DNA of 64,000 nucleotides from Protula sp. h YS-2021 (lineage: Eukaryota; Annelida; Polychaeta; Sabellida; Serpulidae). Shown here one piece after another: positions 10,736-22,745 of the stretch. Where the stretch lies: assembly GCA_949752745.1 (NCBI GenBank), contig OX457028.1, positions 7,086,922 through 7,150,921 on the forward strand, in the 5' to 3' direction. The position numbers and the translations under genes are program-made. Below the pieces are notes generated by a model that was given only the letters and a program-made list of their open reading frames with translations, had not been told where the DNA came from and made no database searches. Every line of letters begins with the position of its first letter. Positions within the stretch are counted from its first letter, which is position 1.

Positions 10736-11335
10736 CGAGCATTTTATACAACTGTGAGCTAGATAAGCTCCAAATAAATCAGGTGAATAAGTTTCTTCTG
10801 GAAAATCGATGTGACCTCATGAAGTTTAAGATGAATGTACCGAGTGCGTCGCACAAGGGCGGCACTCGAGAACGACAAATCCGCACTATTCGAAAAGTTC
10901 TCGTCTCTATGCTACAAAGATCCGGTCAACAAATTTACGATAATTTTACGAGGCTATGAACATCGTTAACAGCAGGCCTTTGGCTATTAATAATCTACAA
11001 GACCCCTTGTCTTCAGAAGCAGCCACGCCGAATCATCTATTGACGCTGAAAACCAAGATAGTGCTTCCATCCCCTGGTAGCTTTGAGAAGACAGATCTGT
11101 ATTCCAGAAAACGCTGGCGTCTGGTTCAATATCTTCTCAACGTTGTTTGGACGAGGTGGAGAACTGAGTATTTATCCCAGCTACAATGCTGACAAAAGTG
11201 GAATGCTATTACCAAGGACTTGGAAGTCGAGGACATTGCCAGCTACAATGTCGACAAAAGTGGAATGATATTACTAAGGACTTGGAAGTCGGGGACATTG
11301 TCAAAGAGGGAGACGCTCCTCATAATCGATAGCCG
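10736..11335 (+). pseudogene. BEL/Pao integrase and C-terminal region (3' part)
   Basis: The retroelement frame resumes: FLLENRCDLMKFKMNVPSAS, then GGTRERQIRTIRKVL containing the third integrase acidic position region, VNSRPL near 10965, TPNHLLTLK near 11030 and RKRWRLVQYL near 11108. These are the standard C-terminal integrase blocks of BEL/Pao. A frame change occurs near 10955. A 62-bp tandem duplication (11179-11302) disrupts the tail. Confidence 0.75.
11179..11302 (+). repeat. 62-bp tandem duplication in BEL/Pao tail
   Basis: The block AGCTACAATG...GGACATTG occurs twice in a row with a few differences. Confidence 0.7.
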
Positions 11336-11569
11336 TTAGCATATATATATAGAAAAATTGAGAGTGAACAAATGTCTAGAGGTAGATAAACTATTAAGTT
11401 CTTTTATGCGTAACAGGCGTAGTAGATTTAGATTTATAAGTCCAATGGCTTTTTCCTATTCTTAGAAACGTAGTATAGAACTACATTGTGAAATACTTAT
11501 TGATTATTAATAGTTAAATAAACAGAATGGAGTAAAGGAGTTTTTCCTCTTATTGTCTTGGCATCAGGG
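11336..11569. other. Non-coding tail, possible BEL/Pao 3' end
   Basis: AT-rich; contains TATATATATA near 11340 and AATAAACAG near 11517. No clear LTR partner seen in the window. Confidence 0.3.
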
Positions 11570-12700
11570 AGAGCGTAAAAATTAGTCTGTCTTTTATTAT
11601 GGGCGTGTCTGTTTTATTTGGGAGAAGTTTGTTTCGGACATGCCAGTCTCGCTGTGCACCTTTAAAGAGAGTTTTATACATTACATTTCTCCTCTCATCA
11701 GTGTGGTAAGGTGGGGCATTTCGAGTGCACGCTCAGAGTTTTCTTCTGGGTATATAGTGCGCATGGCTCTCTTCTGGATTTTCTCTATCGAGGCGTTTTG
11801 GGACTGGTTGATACTCGTTGCCCAAACCTGACTGCAGTACTCTAGATGTAGAGACACAATGCTCTTGTAAAACATTAGCAAATCCTTTTTTGTGCTTTAG
11901 CCTTTTTTAATTGTTTTAAGAAGTAAAGCTTTGCTTTGGCTTTTGTTGTCAAATGGTTTACATGTGTAGTTCATTTTAGGCCGTTTTGTATGTGTACCCC
12001 AACAAGTTATCTATACGTTATTCTTTGGATTTCTTTATCACTGATGATAAAAGGCTGCAGAGTTTGGTGAGTTCTCGTAGAAGAAATCACCGTTTCATAC
12101 GTTTTATCAGCTTTTATTTTCATGTCATTTTCCGTGGTCCATGTGCAAATTTATTCGATTTCAGTTTCCATTTCTGAATTCGTGGGATCTGTATTGTCCA
12201 GTATTCATATATTGTGCCGTCATTTACGTACTTATATATTAGAAGAATGCATTTTAGGTCATTTATCATTACTATTAACGCTTCCATTCCCAGTACAGCA
12301 CCTTGAGGTACTGCTCCATTATGAAATGACTGGGATGATGTGGTTGAATTGATTCTAACCCTTTGTGTTCGCTTGGTTAGAAAAGACTTTATCCAGCTAG
12401 TTATTGGTTTTGATGCACCCAAACCTGAGAGTTTTTGTAGAAGTAAGTGTGGCTAACTCGATGAAATGCTTTGAAAAGTCCAAATAAACTATTCTTATCG
12501 ATTTGTTATTGTCTAAGGCTGTGTGCCAATTGTGGACAGGTTCGGTTACCATATGTGTTGTCAATATACCTTTTTTATTACCAAATTGAGTTAGGTCGAT
12601 TTTTTAACTGATTTCTCTTCTAAGGTTTTTAATGATGATTCTTTTTAGTTCTTTTGCTATGAAGGATGTGAGTGATATTGGCCGTATATCCTTAGTTATG
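11570..12700 (-). pseudogene. Non-LTR retrotransposon reverse transcriptase, 3' half
   Basis: Minus strand, several frames. Blocks read SIRIVYLDFSK near 12500, then WIKSFLTKRTQRVRINSTTSS near 12385-12330, GAVPQGAVLG near 12305-12275, LLIYKYVNDGTI (degenerate YVDD catalytic box) near 12230, and a C-terminal block YKSIVSLHLEYCSQVWATS with SIEKIQKRAMRTIYP near 11865-11760. This is the usual order for a CR1/jockey-group LINE. Frameshifts and stops show decay. The 5' half is absent. Confidence 0.7.
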
Positions 12701-13878
12701 TGTCAAATATGACAAAAAAACTTTTGTTGGTTATTTAAATGTAGAGTTATACCAGTCTAAATTTGATAAATCTCCGGGAGATTTGGGATGTATGGTAACT
12801 TGCCACTCTACCTGCAATCTCGCAGAGTCGCACTGTGGTATTCTTGACAACGGAAAACAAATGCAACTTTAAAGAGAGCTTATTATTTTAACTGCAGTGG
12901 CAGTTACAATTTTCGCGGAATCACCAGAGGGTTTGCAGAGTAAAAATGTGTTATACACAACAGAAGATCCCTCGAGAATACTACTTCAAAAAGACAGGAG
13001 TTACTTTTTAAAATATCCATCCTCTCTGTGCGTTTTCACAACATAGAGACCTATTCGGAGGTCAGCCGTTATATAACAACGATGTGTGATTGAACGCTAT
13101 AGTAACATCTACGATGTGCGAATAGCAACTTCCTGAGATCACGGAAGTTGGTCATCACTAGTTGAAAAGAATAAAATAAATAAATGTTGCTTGACAAAGT
13201 AAATAGGTTGATATATTATCTGTTTCTATAAGCTTTGATTTGCTAAAGACTGTGGTTAGATGACCTGGTTATTGCTTGTGTAAAAAAATACATATTATCG
13301 CTCATGCAGATCCGAAATTGGTAAGGGCACGACAACAAGCCAAATCACACTTTGGGTGTTTCGAATAAAATGCACAAGAATTTCGACTTGGAGGGAACCG
13401 GATGAAAATGAAAGAAACGAGAGAAAAATAAAGAAATATCACAAAACAGCTTATATTCGGAACGTAAAAGAAATTGAAACTTGAAACTACTCGTATTTGT
13501 TAAAACCTTTAATAAATTTTTAAAATATCGTACTGGTTGTTAAAAGCCTGATAACTCTTTGGTGCAAGAGAAATTTTACATTTATGTGAAATCTCTCTAT
13601 CCAGGGTGGCCACCGACCCTGTAAATCAGGGAATTTTCTTTTTTTTTTTTAACCCTGTTATTGTTTATTCGAAACACAGAATTTTTGCGCGTTTTTTATT
13701 GGGAACCCCCAATGTATGATTTGGCGTATTGGAAATTTGACGCAGATATACCGGAACTTGCTTTATTAATTTTTCCGCTGTTTATCCTTATATGGGCAAA
13801 TATATAATAATATTATAACAGAAAATTGAAATTATATGTCCAAGAAATACGTTGACAAAGTAAGCGGATCCGTACAGG
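12701..13878. other. Non-coding stretch
   Basis: No gene seen. It holds a segment around 12905-12955 (TTTTCGCGGAATC followed by GGGTTTGC and ACACAACAGA) that recurs near 44262-44310, so at least part is a dispersed repeat. AT-rich with short homopolymers. Confidence 0.4.
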
Positions 13879-14580
13879 CCAGGGTTCGCGTTGGCGGGGT
13901 TTTCGGCCCCTTTTTGGGCATTTTCTACGAAATGACTCACTTTTTCGGAACCCACCGAGTCACTGTGACTCACATTTTTAAAGCCAACCGAGTCACACCT
14001 TGACAAGAAAACAAACTGTAATAATTAAATTAAGTATAATATTTTTGCAGTGAAAAAGTCAGCTCAGTGTCAAAATTATACACACCACTTTTTCGTTAGA
14101 TTGGCTAGATTAGCTATGGACCCGTTTAAAACGAATTATTTTTCAATGAAATCGTAATCTGTTTTATCATTCTAGTATTATTCATAATTGGAATCCCATT
14201 TTTTCTGTAGCGCAGTATTTAATTTCGGATTTTTTTCCGTCAAATTGTAGCACAGCCATTGCATAATTGTGTTCAGAGTAGGCATAACAGTTACTTTTGT
14301 TTTAAAGTGTTCAATTGTTTCAACGTTAAATAAATAATCAAGTTTAAGGTGTGTTCTTATAAGAAAGAGCGCCGTTGCGGGGAGGGGGAATGCGATGGAT
14401 GGGGATCGGGGGGAGAGGGGGTATGGGATGGATGGGATTGGGGGAGGGAGTATGGGATGGGTGGGGAATAGGGTGGGGGTAGGGGTGTCGTTGCAGGATG
14501 TTGTGGCTCAGTTTTCTGGACCCAACTGAGTCACACTTTCCTATTTGACTCACTTTCCTGAGAACCCAGCGCGAACCTTG
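13879..14580. mobile_element. hAT-type MITE, 8-bp target duplication
   Basis: Ends are inverted: CAGGGTTCGCGTTGG at 13880 and, reading the other strand from 14580, CAAGGTTCGCGCTGGG. Flanks are identical 8-mers CGTACAGG at 13871-13878 and 14581-14588. CAGGG-type ends with 8-bp duplication are typical of hAT elements. No transposase inside. The interior holds TGACTCA-like words near both ends and a G-rich block at 14378-14490. Confidence 0.7.
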
Positions 14581-14588
14581 CGTACAGG

Positions 14589-16110
14589 GATTTTTCCCGA
14601 AAAGATTTGGCGTTTCTACAGAACTAAAAAGACCAGCAGTTCAGATGTATTGGACCTTGGAAAGAGAAATAGCTAGAAATATGGGGTCTTTGGAATAAAC
14701 TTTCACTACGCGGTGTTCCCCCTCTTTGGCCGATTTCTTCTTGAATAAGCTAGTTCACGGTTTCGAGTGTTCATGTTCAGTAGAGGAAACTCACAGATTT
14801 CATTGTGAAAAAATCAAAGAATCAAATATGAAAAATACATCAGAAATTGATTTTTCTCTACCATGGCTCATATATAAGGTGTCTAAACTTTATTTGAATA
14901 TTAGAAAATCCATTTATAAAATTATTAATAATGGGTTTTTGACACAAAAAAGCGTTATATCTATTTCAACGTGATTTTGATGTATTTTTCCAGTGACTTC
15001 TATGTTTAGAATTTTCTCTGCTTCTATGTTTATCCCCCAAGACCTGGAGTCCTATTTTTGCGTAAACCTCGTAGACGAAACTGTGAATTCGCTTATTTTA
15101 CACAGTTTTTAAAAGATCATTACTCATAAACCAGTAAATATTTGACATACAGTTTTTGCCCAGTACAAATGAACATATTTCGATTATTTTGCAACAATAA
15201 CTTTTGGCGTTTCGGCCGAATTAGGTAGGGATAAAGGAATAAAGAAATGATTGGGCAAAACAGGCAAAACCAACCAAATTTTGTTTCAGGAGAAACTTGT
15301 TCGTAAATGGGTTGTAGTAAATACAAATAAGGAAAATGCCCATGAAATGTCAGTCGAAATATATTTTGTACTGTTACATGGCATATTCATGAAGCATTTC
15401 CAGTTCGCCCAATTCGAGATTGTCTGCAATTAGTTCGTCCCAAAGCGCTGGGTTGCAGGATCATATTACTGCATGAGTAGCCCAGAGCCATTCCCTGGAC
15501 ATTTCACTTTTGCACTTCAAACTCGCACATGCGAACTTTTTAAGCCTTTGTTTCTTGGACTTAACCCTCTTTTCTGTTGTGTGAACGATATACAATCGCA
15601 GGTTTTAACCGGTACCAGTAAATTGGGACTGTGTCATATCCTGTGGTTTTAGCCGAACTGACTTTCGTCGGTGGGCCATTCCCATCGCCTATGAAGATTT
15701 CCATTGTCTGTTGTGTGCGTGTAACCAATTTTTCAAAATGAAAACTCATACTAACATACATCCAGTAACGATTTGATCTCCCGGGGGGGGGGGGGGGGGG
15801 AGGCACTCACAGGTTGGTTACCATGCATACCCACAACTGTTTAAAACGACCCAAACGCGGAGTACTAACTTTGAAGTAATGCCCCCGTTTTTACCAAACG
15901 CTGCGTTTAGTTCGGAAAGAACCACCCTTTTTTGGTAACGCGGAGTAGTAAATAAAATTATACCCCCACCCCCTTCCCAAACTACCCTGGCCTGAAAAAT
16001 AGCCTCGGTCTCCCCGTTTTTTTAAATATATTTTTGGACACGCATGCTGACGTATGAATACCCCCCTCCCCTTACCCCAGTTTCATCTCATACAGACTAG
16101 GAACTTGAAA
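14589..16110. other. Non-coding stretch with dispersed repeat and poly-G
   Basis: No gene supported. 15190-15330 resembles 43290-43420 (GCGTTTC, palindrome, GAATT, GGGATAA, AAAGAAA). An 18-base G run lies at 15783-15800. A C-rich segment at 15960-16080 is low complexity. Confidence 0.4.
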
Positions 16111-16116
16111 TAGGAA

Positions 16117-16160
16117 CTAGACCGACTTCCGCTATATAGCGGAATGACCCACTTGCAAAA
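16117..16160 (-). mobile_element. Helitron-like 3' end: hairpin then CTAG
   Basis: On the minus strand the palindrome TTCCGCTATATAGCGGAA (16144-16127) is followed six bases later by CTAG (16120-16117) and a T. This is the arrangement of a Helitron 3' terminus. The same ending, with different stem sequence, occurs at 30009-30039 and 42638-42663. The 5' end was not found. Confidence 0.5.
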
Positions 16161-16556
16161 ACCACAAGATAAAATGTGTGCTTATAAATTTCGACAAAAT
16201 AGCTCGGGTTTCACTTTTGACAAAATGTCCTTCGGAAAACTGTCTCCAACAAAATGTCTTCGACATCATGTATTTCGAGAAAATTTCTTCGAAAAAATGG
16301 CTGGATACCCCGAATTGCATACGTCACGAGGGATTAGTGGTAGGCCGTTGCAAGAAACCGCAGAACGTTCGTTTTTTCCCCCATTTTCTCCACATTTGAC
16401 TGGCAAAAAGTATTTTTGCCCTGGCGGTAAAAACCAACCAACCCTGTCTTATAGAAGACAGCGCTTTCCAGTCCGATTCTATTTAAAACGCTGCTTGTCT
16501 AAATAATTCCTTAATTGTTTTTGTCAGTGCAGGAAGTTAGCGCCGGGGAGAAAACA

Positions 16557-19500
16557 ATGGCGACTTACGGATACAAGAAAGTTGCCTCTGAGGGGGACAT
16601 GTCATACCGTCTGAACCAGTGGATGAAAGCAGTGAGAGCCCCCACCCCGTACCGAGTGGGAGGCAGGACAGTACGGGTCAGTGGGGTCACCTATGCCAAG
16701 GTAGCCATTCTGTTTCTACTCCTGTTGACGGTTACAGTCTTGTTACTTCCGGCACTGCAGTCTAAACCCAAAGGTCATTTAAGACTGGCTTTGCATGGGC
16801 AGTACAACAGCACATATCCGCTGACAACCCCTCAGAAGACAAGCCAAGGAACTCGCTATAGGATCGGCACGATTGCCGATCTGGACACGGACTCGCGATT
16901 GAAGGACAAGCCGGACACATGGATAAGCTATTTCAAAACTGGTTATCTCACAATCAGTGAAGACGCAGAGGAAGTGTCCGTGCAGTGGGACGACAAGGAA
17001 ACTGTGATATCATCCAAACTGGCCGAGAAAGGACGAGGGATGGAGCTGTCAGATCTGGTAGCATTTAATGGCAAGTTGTACAGCTGTGACGATAGAACTG
17101 GTATTGTGTATGAGATAGCACCTACAGGCGACATCTACCCGTGGGTCATCCTGCTGGATGGTAATGGCAAGGTCGCTAAAGGTACGTTAGGTACAGTAAG
17201 GTGAAGAGCTCGTTATGAAGTGGTTGGCCTTGCTGAAGAACAAAATCACAGCTCTGTTATTAGTCTTTTTTGTTTGAAGCTGGAGCTCTGCCTGTGTAAA
17301 ATCCCATTACTTCAATTCAAACGCGAATGTTTTTGTTAACTTTTAATAATTGATAATTTAAGAATAATCTTTATGTTCCTTTTAACATTTTAAGGATTCT
17401 GAATTTATGTAACCATTTTTGACGCAAATTAGTTACTCGACAAAAATTTCCTGGCTGATTTCCTGGAGTTGGCAAGCTTTTTTCAAAAATCGCAAATAAA
17501 AACTAAAAACAAAACAGCAAAAAAAATACCCCCGATACTTACATATTTAAATTTGAGTACTTTAGACAAAAATGTCGTTTCACTTGCAAGGGTTTAAGTG
17601 TGAGTGGATGACAGTGAAGGACGAGACGATGTGGGTGGGCGGCCTTGGTAAAGAGTGGACCACGACGACGGGCGAAGTGTTAAACCTGAACCCACAGTGG
17701 GTGAAGAGCATCGGTCGCACGGGCGACGTGTTACACCACAGCTGGGTGGACAACTACAACGCGTTGCGATCCGCAGCTGGTTACGAAGCACCAGGTATGA
17801 CACGCGTTTGTCTTACACTGTCTGTGGGTAGGAACGGTCCAACTAACACATATGTAACACTAAAGAAGAATTTCAGGGGAAGTCGAAGCGATAGGTAGTT
17901 AGTTGCAGGTAATTTTTCAGAAGATATTGTACAAACGCGTCAGTGGATTTTTTATTATTATTACCATTGCAATTGACGTGCCAGTAACCTTGAGATTGAT
18001 TTTTCTTGTACTTACAAAAGCGATATTCAAACAATTGCAGCTGTGAATCTAAGAAACGTGAAACTCGCTGTTATTATTGTGGAGCACATAAAAAACAATA
18101 AATAAAAGAGAAAACTGAACTCCTGCATATGACATAAATACGGTTTTTTTTTTTGTTTTTTTTTTTTTTTGTTTTTTTTTTTGTTTTTTGTTTTTTTTTT
18201 TTTTGTCATGGATGAGCAAAAATTTCGGGCAGTCATCCCGCTTTCTTTGCTGCATTTAGTGTACAAAATCTCTTGATACAGGATTCTGTGTGATACATTC
18301 AGATATCAACTCGTGGAGAGAATATGGGGAATTTCTTGAGAGAAAAGGGGGCTCACTTTCACCTTGGTTTTATTTGAGAGTGAAGGTGTAATGTTACGTG
18401 ATTTGCCTTCGATGCTGGTTGGCTCTGTTCCTGTTCACACAGGTTACTGTCACGTGATTTGCTTTCGATGCTGGTTGGCTGTGTTCCTGTTCACACAGGT
18501 TACTGTCACGTGATTTGCTTTCGATGCTGGTTGGCTCTGTTCCTGTTCACACAGGTTACTGTTACGTGATTTACCTACGATGCTGGTTGGCTGTGTTCCT
18601 GTTCACACAGGTTACTGTTACGTGGTTTGCCTTCGATGCTGGTTGGCTCTGTTCCTGTTCACACAGGTTACTGTTACGTGATTTGCCTTCGATGGTGGTT
18701 GGCTCTGTTCCTATTCAGACACATGTTGAATTCAGGCATAGAGTGGAGTGCTAGATCATTGTCATGGTGCTTTATGTGGGATTCAGGCACACGGTGAAGT
18801 GCTAGATCATTGTCATGGTGCTTTATGTGGGATTCAGGCACACGGTGGAGTGCTAGATCATTGTCATGGTGCTTTATGTGGGATTCAGGCACACGGTGAA
18901 GTGCTAGATCATTGTCATGGTGCTTTATGTGGGATTCAGGCACACGGTGAAGTGCTAGATCATTGTCATGGTGCTTTATGTGGGATTCAGGCACACGGTG
19001 AAGTGCTAGATCATTGTTATGGTGCTTTGTGTGGGATTCAGGCACACGGTGGAGTGCTAGATCATTGTCATGGTGCTTTATGTGGGATTCAGGCACACGG
19101 TGGAGTGCTAGATCATTGTCATGGTGCTTTGTGTGGGATTCAGGCTCACGGTGAAGTGCTAGGTCATTGTTATGGTGCTTTATGTGGGATTCAGGCACAC
19201 GGTGGAGTGCTAGATCATTGTCATGGTGCTTTATGTGGGATTCAGGCACACGGTGAAGTGCTAGATCATTGTCATGGTGCTTTATGTCGGATTCAGGCAC
19301 ACGGAGTGCCCTGAATGAACTGCGCAGCGGGATCGTACGGCTCTGAAACCACCTAAATATAATACAAAGTAAGACGGGGCATGATCTATCGCTATTGTTA
19401 CACGACAGCACAAAGCGTAGGATTAGAAATCGCGAAATAAAACAGTAATTATCTCGTTCTTCTAGTAAAATTATTTTCTGCATTGTCTTCTGTTCAATCC

Positions 19501-19996
19501 GTTTGCCATGATACGAGAATAAAAAACGAAAGCAAATATGCACCGTGCAGATTTACTTCCTATCATCGCGATAACACACTCCTGTGACATTTACGATAAC
19601 GTTGCCGGACATGTTATAATTGCAGGCTACATGATCCACGAGTCGGCGGTGTGGAGTGACGTGCACGCGCAGTGGCTATTCCTACCGCGGCGGGCCAGCA
19701 AAGAGGTGTACGAGGAGAGCGCGGACGAGAAGCGCGCGTCCAACATTCTGTTCACAGCCAGTGACGATTTCTCGCGGATACACATCAGCCGCGTGGGCGA
19801 GTTCAATCCGACGCATGGCTTTTCTTCCTTTAAATTCATTCCAAACACAAACGATCATGTGATAGTTGCTTTGAAATCGGAAGAGGACAACGGCAAAATA
19901 GCAAGTTATATCATGGCCTTTACTCTGGATGGTAAAATACTCATGGAAGAGACGAAGATGGGCAACCACAAGTTTGAGGGGATAGAATTCATATGA
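16557..19996 (+). CDS. CANT1: Calcium-activated nucleotidase (soluble apyrase), CANT1 family
   Basis: Three coding exons: 16557-17181, 17591-17794 and 19626-19996, joined in phase 1 at GT-AG sites (AAAG/GTACGT, TTGCAAG, CCAG/GTATGA, TTGCAG). Total 1200 nt, 399 residues, close to the vertebrate length. The protein hydrolyses UDP/GDP and other nucleoside diphosphates in ER/Golgi or secreted form, with Ca2+. A cytosolic N-terminus is followed by a signal-anchor near residues 46-65 ([18 protein letters not shown]). The apyrase fold follows: [75 protein letters not shown] and [11 protein letters not shown], ending FEGIEFI. ATG 16557 chosen: upstream codons include a likely 3' splice site (TTTTTGTCAG), so a 5' UTR exon probably lies upstream. 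The second intron is filled with minisatellites. Confidence 0.93.
17182..17590 (+). other. CANT1 intron 1
   Basis: GT-AG intron between the first two coding exons; AT-rich, A-rich before the acceptor. No other feature seen. Confidence 0.8.
18140..18205. repeat. T-rich tract with spaced G, CANT1 intron 2
   Basis: Runs of 6-16 T separated by single G. Produces Lys-rich false ORFs on the other strand. Confidence 0.85.
18395..18715. repeat. ~61-bp minisatellite, about five copies, CANT1 intron 2
   Basis: Unit contains ACGTGATTTGC, TTCGATGCTGGTTGGCT and TTCCTGTTCACACAGGTTACTGT. Copies differ by a few bases. Confidence 0.85.
18745..19312. repeat. 51-bp minisatellite, 11 copies, CANT1 intron 2
   Basis: Unit GTGCTAGATCATTGTCATGG / TGCTTTATGTGGGATTCAGG / CACACGGTGRA, period exactly 51 bp. 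Because 51 is divisible by three, both strands stay open (17-residue repeats), but the array lies in an intron and no splice or start signal supports translation. Confidence 0.92.
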
Positions 19997-20024
19997 TAGA
20001 ATTCATATGATAGAATTCATATGA
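19982..20024 (+). repeat. 14-bp triple repeat across the CANT1 stop codon
   Basis: ATAGAATTCATATG occurs three times in tandem, beginning with the codons for the last residues IEFI and the TGA. Confidence 0.9.
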
Positions 20025-21180
20025 TTCTTGTACTAGGTTGTTTCTTAGGGTTGTAGTTTCACCCACCATTGTTTTTTTCTTCAGGTAACTCTAAATCGAC
20101 AGAACCTCCTCACCCCCCCCCCCCCATCCCTCCTATTTATCCGGTCTTCAAGGAAATAACACTAACGTTTAGTTCAATCCCAGCAAGGAGCAATAACGCA
20201 TCGGTATTTTCTGGCTGCTGATTTCCACACCCTTCCCTACTATGCTGCCTGTCTCCAAGAAACAAACCCATCAATCTAAGGTTGTGAACAGTCACGCCTG
20301 ATGCGAACAAATGCTCTCCGTCCCACCCTTCTTGCCGAAAAAAAGTTCTGAAAATCCATTTATCAGAACAGTCAGGTCACCTTGACAACCGTTATCCGGT
20401 TCGCTCGATTAATTGAAGCAGAGTTGTTCATGGACACATCTGTGATGTTTTCTTATTACCCCCCCCCCCATTAAAATTAACCTGTCGGCATAATGTTGAA
20501 TGTTGTTCAGAATTTAATGTACTGTTCTGATACACGGTATGGACTGCAGTTCTGTTACAGATGGGTCATAAATTTGTGAAGTTTTTTCCTACTTTGTATA
20601 TAGTTTGCCGCTGGTCATTTATGTATATTTTTGGGTAGTGCTTCATTCTACTTGTACACGTGTTATTGTCCTAGTACACGAGTTATTGTACTTGTACACG
20701 TGTTATTGTACTTGTACACGTGTTATTGTTATTATGTAATACTGCGGTAGCTGTTAAGAATATAGGTTGTCTTTTTTATGTTCTCTCCGACACTGTTTGA
20801 TTCTATCGTAAAATGAATCGGTGTTTTGGCCGTGGTACTGTAAAAAACCTTTCGAGTTGAATTTTCGTGAATTATAAGTTACGTGGGTTTTCCCAAGAGT
20901 TCAGTTTTTTGTGTAGATTTTTGTTTTGTAGCAAATGCAACTGCAACAAATTTTCCAATATTCTGTCTAGATGGCCCAATTCGTTCAAATTACCGGAAAG
21001 AAAATGGAGGAGCCAGTGACGTCACCATGCGTACCAACGTTTCTAACTCTTTTATAAGGGATCGAAATTGTAAACAGAGGGTAGGCTAAAGTCGTCACGT
21101 GTTAATGTTAAAATAAAGCCCTTTTGTTGTTACACTGTTTTAAAATGTTACGAAGAGAAATATATAAAGGGATTTTAAAG
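20025..21180 (+). other. CANT1 3' UTR and downstream region
   Basis: No second gene. C homopolymers at about 20114 and 20460. About four 20-21-bp repeats with CTTGTACACGTGTTATTGT (CACGTG palindrome) at 20650-20730. An AATAAA at 21112 could be a polyadenylation signal. Confidence 0.45.
20650..20730. repeat. ~20-bp tandem repeat with CACGTG
   Basis: Four units of CTTGTACACGTGTTATTGT(A) with one variant. Confidence 0.8.
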
Positions 21181-21199
21181 GAAGTGTAAGGAGCTTCGG

Positions 21200-21372
21200 T
21201 GTGTGTGGGAGGGGGGTGGGGTGGGCGGGGGTAAAGGATATCCCAATTGTTCATCTGCTGACTGCTCATTTCTGTTACATATACAGTGTGTAAGAATGGG
21301 AATTGTTCATACAAGTGTGTGTGTGTATGTGTGGGACGGGGGGGGGGGGGGGTGGGGGCATGGGGGAAGGGA
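21200..21372 (+). repeat. G-rich tracts, quadruplex-prone
   Basis: Two G-rich segments (21208-21233 and 21324-21371), each beside GTGTGTGT. Several runs of at least four G within 30 bases. Confidence 0.7.
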
Positions 21373-21919
21373 TTGTTGACTATCGTGCTGTAGCCCACCT
21401 TCGGATACCAGTGACGTTTGCGTGTGCTTCCTTACTTTTTTTCAACTCTCCACGATTTAACGAGTTCTCTCGAAACTTCACGAGGCATTTCGTGTTGTGC
21501 TCTTTTTCTTGGTATCTAAACACATCACAAAATGTGGGGGGAGGGGGGATTCTGGGTAACGCGTTTAGAGCTTGTCTCGAAATGTAGGTGAAGCAGTTCT
21601 TTCTTGAAACATATTTAATTTATTGAATTTTGCTCAGGTGGTGCCCTATATGAATTTGAAGTCAAATCATAAATGGCAATGAAGTGTGCCTGTTAACAAG
21701 TGTTACAGAGTCATGTACCCTGGCCTGAAATGGGTACCGTTCTTGATGATTGGGTTAAAAACTGTCACAGTACTGGTTGTCTTAGTGATGATTGCTCCAT
21801 TAAATAAATAATGAGTACAGACAGAACGTCACCCCGCAAAATGCCGCTCGGCTAAATACCGTCTACGCCCAGCGTGACTATCGCCACAGTTTGATATCTT
21901 AGAGTGAATAAGGGTGAGT

Positions 21920-22745
21920 CTGGCCTTTCCTTTCTCCTCTCTCCTTCCTTGGCCTTCCCTTCCTCCTTCCTTGCCTTTCTTTCCTCCGTTCCTTCCTCCT
22001 TCCTCTCCTGGCCTCTCCTTCCTCCTTTCCTCCCTCCTTCCTTGGCATTTCCTTCCTCCTTCCTTCCTTGGCATTTCCTTCCTCCTTCCTTGGCATTTCC
22101 TTCCTCCTTCCTTGGCCTTTCCTTCCTCCTTCCTTGGCCTTTCCTTCCTCCTTCCTTGGCCTTTCCTTCCTCCTTCCTTGGCATTTCCTTCCTCCTTCCT
22201 TCTTGCCTTTCTTTCCTCCGTTCCTTCCTCCTTCCTCTCCTGGCCTCTCCTTCCTCCTTTCTTCCCTCCTTCCTTGGCATTTCCTTCCTCCTTCCTTCCT
22301 TGGCCTTTCCTTCCTCCTTCTTGGCATTTCCTTCTCCTTCCTTGGCATTTCTTCCTCCTTCCTTCCTTGGCCTTTCCTTCCTCCTTCCTTGGCATTTCCT
22401 TCCTCCTTCCTTGGCCTTTCCTTCCTCCTTCCTTGGCCTTTCCTTCCTCCTTCCTTGGCCTTTTCTTCCTCCTTCCTTGGCATTTCTCCTCCTTCCTTGG
22501 CATTCTTCTCCTTCCTTCCTTGGCCTTTCCTTCCTCCTTCCTTGGCATTTCCTTCCTCCTTCCTTGGCATTTCTCCTTCCTTCCTTGGCCCTTTCCTTCC
22601 TCCTTCTTGGCATTCCTTCTCCTCCTTCCTTGGCATTTCCTTCTCTTCCTTGCCTTTCCTTCCTCCTTCGTTGCATTTCCTCCCTCCTTCCTTTGCCTTT
22701 CCTTCCTCCTTCTCGCATTTCCTTCTTCCTTTCTGGTGTTTCCCT
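21920..22745. repeat. 22-bp polypyrimidine minisatellite, ~35 copies
   Basis: Unit TTGGCMTTTCCTTCCTCCTTCC, almost pure C/T on the + strand with single-base indels. Long ORFs in several frames are an artefact of the composition. Confidence 0.92.

Noticed and set aside
16144..16506. 120-codon ORF before CANT1
   Set aside because: No family, overlaps a Helitron-like end; a second frame is equally open.
18674..19543. 289-codon minus-strand ORF of [17 protein letters not shown] repeats
   Set aside because: Antisense of the 51-bp minisatellite within a CANT1 intron.
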